64,000 nucleotides of DNA, from positions 52,169 through 116,168 of the forward strand of contig CACOTF010000002.1 of NCBI GenBank assembly GCA_902630065.1, given 5' to 3'. The stretch comes from an uncultured Pelagibacteraceae bacterium. GTDB taxonomy: Bacteria; Pseudomonadota; Alphaproteobacteria; Pelagibacterales; Pelagibacteraceae. The translations under genes and the position numbers were made by a program. Position 1 is the first letter of the stretch, and every line of letters begins with the position of its first letter. Below are positions 62,086-64,000 of the stretch, in pieces. The notes beneath the pieces were generated by a model. The model had not been told where the DNA came from. It searched no databases and saw only the letters and a list, made by a program, of their open reading frames with translations.

Positions 62086-63805
62086 TTTCTTTTTTCTTTT
62101 TTTTTATGGTTTCTGATAATGAAGCAAATGGCAAAGATTTTCCAGAACTACTATCTCCATATTTTTCTAAAGCATCAGCATTTTGTTTTTCTTCTAGCAA
62201 TCTTATTGATAATGAGATCCTCCTCTTTTCTTTTTTTTCTAATAAAGAGTCTACGCGATCGCCAACAACCCACCTACCTGGTCGCTGATCTGATGGAGAG
62301 CTTGCCAGTTGATTTTTTTTGATGAACACTTCTATTTCTGAACCTTCGGGTTTAACTGTTATACCTTTTGTGTCTGTGTTAGTTACTTTTGAAGTTAAAA
62401 TATCACCAATTTTGTATTTATCAAAAAATTTAAATGGATCTTCAGATATAGCTTCTCTTAAACTTACCTGAATTTTTTGACCCTCAACATCACATTCTAT
62501 CAATTTAAGCTTCTCAAATTTATCACCAATTTTATATAATTTTAATTGATCTTCTGGTGTTTTTAGAAAATCTAAATTATTACAATGTAAAAAAGCCTCC
62601 AAATCATAATTATTGATTTTTATAAAAAGTGCATAATCATTTTTTCCAATAACTGATCCACTAACCAAATCTCCAACTGAAAAATCAGAATTAAATTTTT
62701 CCCATGGGTTTTCTGTAGTTAGTTTGTGGCTAACAGCAATTCTTCTTTTGTCCTGATCGATTTCTACTATTCTTACTTTAATTTTATCTTTGACCTTGGC
62801 AAATGTTTTTGGATTTATATTTTTCTTTGTGTAAGACAATTCACTTGAGTGACACAAAGCACTAAGCCCAGATTTTAATTCTACAAATAATCCATAATCT
62901 AAAACTTTTTGTATAATCGCATCGTAGTCTTTTCCAACTTCAAATTCTTGAATACTGTCAAAAGGGTCTGGACTCAAAGCTTTAATACTCGTTGAAATCT
63001 GATTCTTCTGAGAATCTATCCCAATAATTTTTAGTCTATAGGTCTTACCTATTTCCAGGACCTCATCTGGTGAATTAATTCTAGAAAAACTTAGTTCTTG
63101 TAAATGACAAAGTGAATCGAACGCTCCTCCATCACATTCAAAAAAGGCACCAAATGAAGCAATATTTTTACAAACACAATCTTCCAATATATCTCCAACC
63201 TTATATTTTGATAAAACTTCTTTTTTGTCCTTGGAATTAGCTTCAGCTTCGACAGCTCTTCTTGATGTGCAAAGGTTGCCTCTTATTTCGTCACACTTAA
63301 TAATTTTAGCCGTTAGTTCTTTATTCATTAGGTGTCCAATATCCTTAAGTGGGCGCATTGATAATTGACTCCCTGGCATGAAGGTCGGTATTTGCGTCTC
63401 CTTTTCTTTGAAAATTACTCCACCCTTAACTTTGCCAGTAATTTCTCCTTTTATAGTTAAATCATCTTCAAAAGCTTTTTTTAGTTTTAAGAACCCTTTT
63501 TGCTTATGTGCTTTTTCAAAGCTTACTATTATTTCTCCTGATTTAGTCTCTAAATTCTCCAATAATACGTCTATCTTCTGGTTCAATTTAAGCATATCTG
63601 TCATGCCTAACGTTTTAAATTCATTAATATCTATCATTGCTTCAGATTTCATTCCAAGATGAACCCAGCAATACTTGTCGGTAATTTTTGTTATTTCAGC
63701 TTCAACAATTGAACCTTCCTCAACTTTCCTTTTCTCTGTTTCGGAATTAAGCAGATCTTGAAAAGATTTATTTTGTGGAGTGTCTAAATTTTTGTAAACT
63801 TCCAT
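62078..63805 (-). CDS. rpsA: Ribosomal protein bS1
   Basis: 575 residues with about six S1 OB-fold repeats. Examples are GSIVEAEITKITDKYCWVHLG, VGDILEDCVCKNIASFGAFFE, VGKDYDAIIQKVLDYGLFVEL and VGDLVSGSVIGKNDYALFIKI. It binds mRNA and helps initiation, which matters where Shine-Dalgarno sequences are weak, as here. It lies between cmk (38-base overlap) and ihfB (8-base overlap). Confidence 0.96.
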   Translation of the reverse strand: MEVYKNLDTPQNKSFQDLLNSETEKRKVEEGSIVEAEITKITDKYCWVHLGMKSEAMIDINEFKTLGMTDMLKLNQKIDVLLENLETKSGEIIVSFEKAHKQKGFLKLKKAFEDDLTIKGEITGKVKGGVIFKEKETQIPTFMPGSQLSMRPLKDIGHLMNKELTAKIIKCDEIRGNLCTSRRAVEAEANSKDKKEVLSKYKVGDILEDCVCKNIASFGAFFECDGGAFDSLCHLQELSFSRINSPDEVLEIGKTYRLKIIGIDSQKNQISTSIKALSPDPFDSIQEFEVGKDYDAIIQKVLDYGLFVELKSGLSALCHSSELSYTKKNINPKTFAKVKDKIKVRIVEIDQDKRRIAVSHKLTTENPWEKFNSDFSVGDLVSGSVIGKNDYALFIKINNYDLEAFLHCNNLDFLKTPEDQLKLYKIGDKFEKLKLIECDVEGQKIQVSLREAISEDPFKFFDKYKIGDILTSKVTNTDTKGITVKPEGSEIEVFIKKNQLASSPSDQRPGRWVVGDRVDSLLEKKEKRRISLSIRLLEEKQNADALEKYGDSSSGKSLPFASLSETIKKKKKETE

Positions 63806-64000
63806 ATTTTTTTTGAATCGATTTTTTTACTAATCTAACTAGTTTATCCTCCATTTGCTTTAAGCTTAAATTAGTGGTGTCGACTAATACAGCATTTTTT
63901 GCCATAATCAAGGGGCTTATTCTTCTATTTTTATCGTCATAATCCCTTTGAATCAGAGCTTTTTTGACCTCTTTTAAAGTTATTTTTTTTTTTAAAGATT
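63768..64000 (-). CDS. cmk: Cytidylate kinase, 3' part
   Basis: The last 77 or so codons are visible; the gene runs off the right edge. The frame reads VKKALIQRDYDDKNRRISPLIMAKNAVLVDTTNLSLKQ, the C-terminal motif of CMP kinase (usually RDxxDxxRxxxPLxxAxDAxxxDTT). It phosphorylates CMP and dCMP. The end overlaps the rpsA start by 38 bases in another frame, with stop TAA at 63770-63768. Confidence 0.92.
   Translation of the reverse strand, partial: SLKKKITLKEVKKALIQRDYDDKNRRISPLIMAKNAVLVDTTNLSLKQMEDKLVRLVKKSIQKKYGSLQKFRHSTK

Overview
The window is AT-rich (about 70% A+T by eye) and very gene-dense. Many neighbouring genes overlap by a few bases, ribosome-binding sites are weak, and the only RNA genes are four tRNAs. 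Several gene orders are typical of Alphaproteobacteria: cmk-rpsA-ihfB-pyrF-trpFBA-accD-folC; rpmH-rnpA-yidD-yidC; murA-DUF2948-hisD-infA; bolA / J-domain protein-cobS-cobT. The tRNA-His also has the alphaproteobacterial form (no G-1, U72, A73). Base composition, streamlining and gene order point to a SAR11 / Pelagibacterales-like marine bacterium. This is inference, because no rRNA is present.

Layout. 1-7.5 kb (+): end of pheT, lepA, a membrane-anchored methyltransferase, tRNA-Ser, gyrB, and a RegB/PrrB-type redox sensor kinase. 7.5-12.7 kb (mostly -): CobT and CobS, a J-domain protein, bolA (+), aroB, aroK. 12.8-16.8 kb (+): two envelope-type proteins, then def-fmt-truA. 16.8-24.1 kb (-): a SET-domain protein and an HDAC-family deacetylase, then dapE-dapD-HAD phosphatase-argB-yidC-yidD-rnpA-rpmH. 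24.2-33.8 kb (+, except tRNA-Thr): TVP38-like membrane protein, two tiny basic proteins, dcd-murA-DUF2948-hisD-infA, tRNA-Phe, cold-shock gene, then tRNA-His-hisS-hisZ-sulfotransferase-hisG. 33.8-54.2 kb is an accessory island. 54.2-64 kb returns to core genes: recJ, a broken-looking trxA, folC-accD-trpABF-pyrF-ihfB-rpsA-cmk.

The island has three parts. The first is a minus-strand group of small unrecognised genes (33.8-35.8 kb). The second is a tight four-gene operon (36.0-43.6 kb) with a convergent C5 cytosine methyltransferase. It encodes a large nucleic-acid-binding regulator (two RNA-polymerase alpha-CTD-like repeats, a sigma-70 region-4-like HTH, further possible winged helices), a MORC-like GHKL ATPase, a Z1-domain helicase-like ATPase, and a PD-(D/E)XK nuclease. 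The ATPase/Z1/nuclease/methyltransferase set matches restriction-type operons predicted by comparative genomics for prokaryotic MORC homologues. The third (45.1-55.9 kb) is a phage-type exonuclease gene followed by a long, tightly packed operon behind a good sigma-70-type promoter and a repeat-rich leader: RmuC, exonuclease I, an unknown protein, a 1429-residue leucine-rich-repeat protein, a DUF2130 coiled-coil/nuclease-like protein, then recJ. No integrase or transposase is visible.

The other main anomaly is trxA. About 29 GC-rich bases that can fold into a hairpin interrupt it just before the active-site codons, causing a frameshift and an in-frame stop, while the rest of the gene looks intact.
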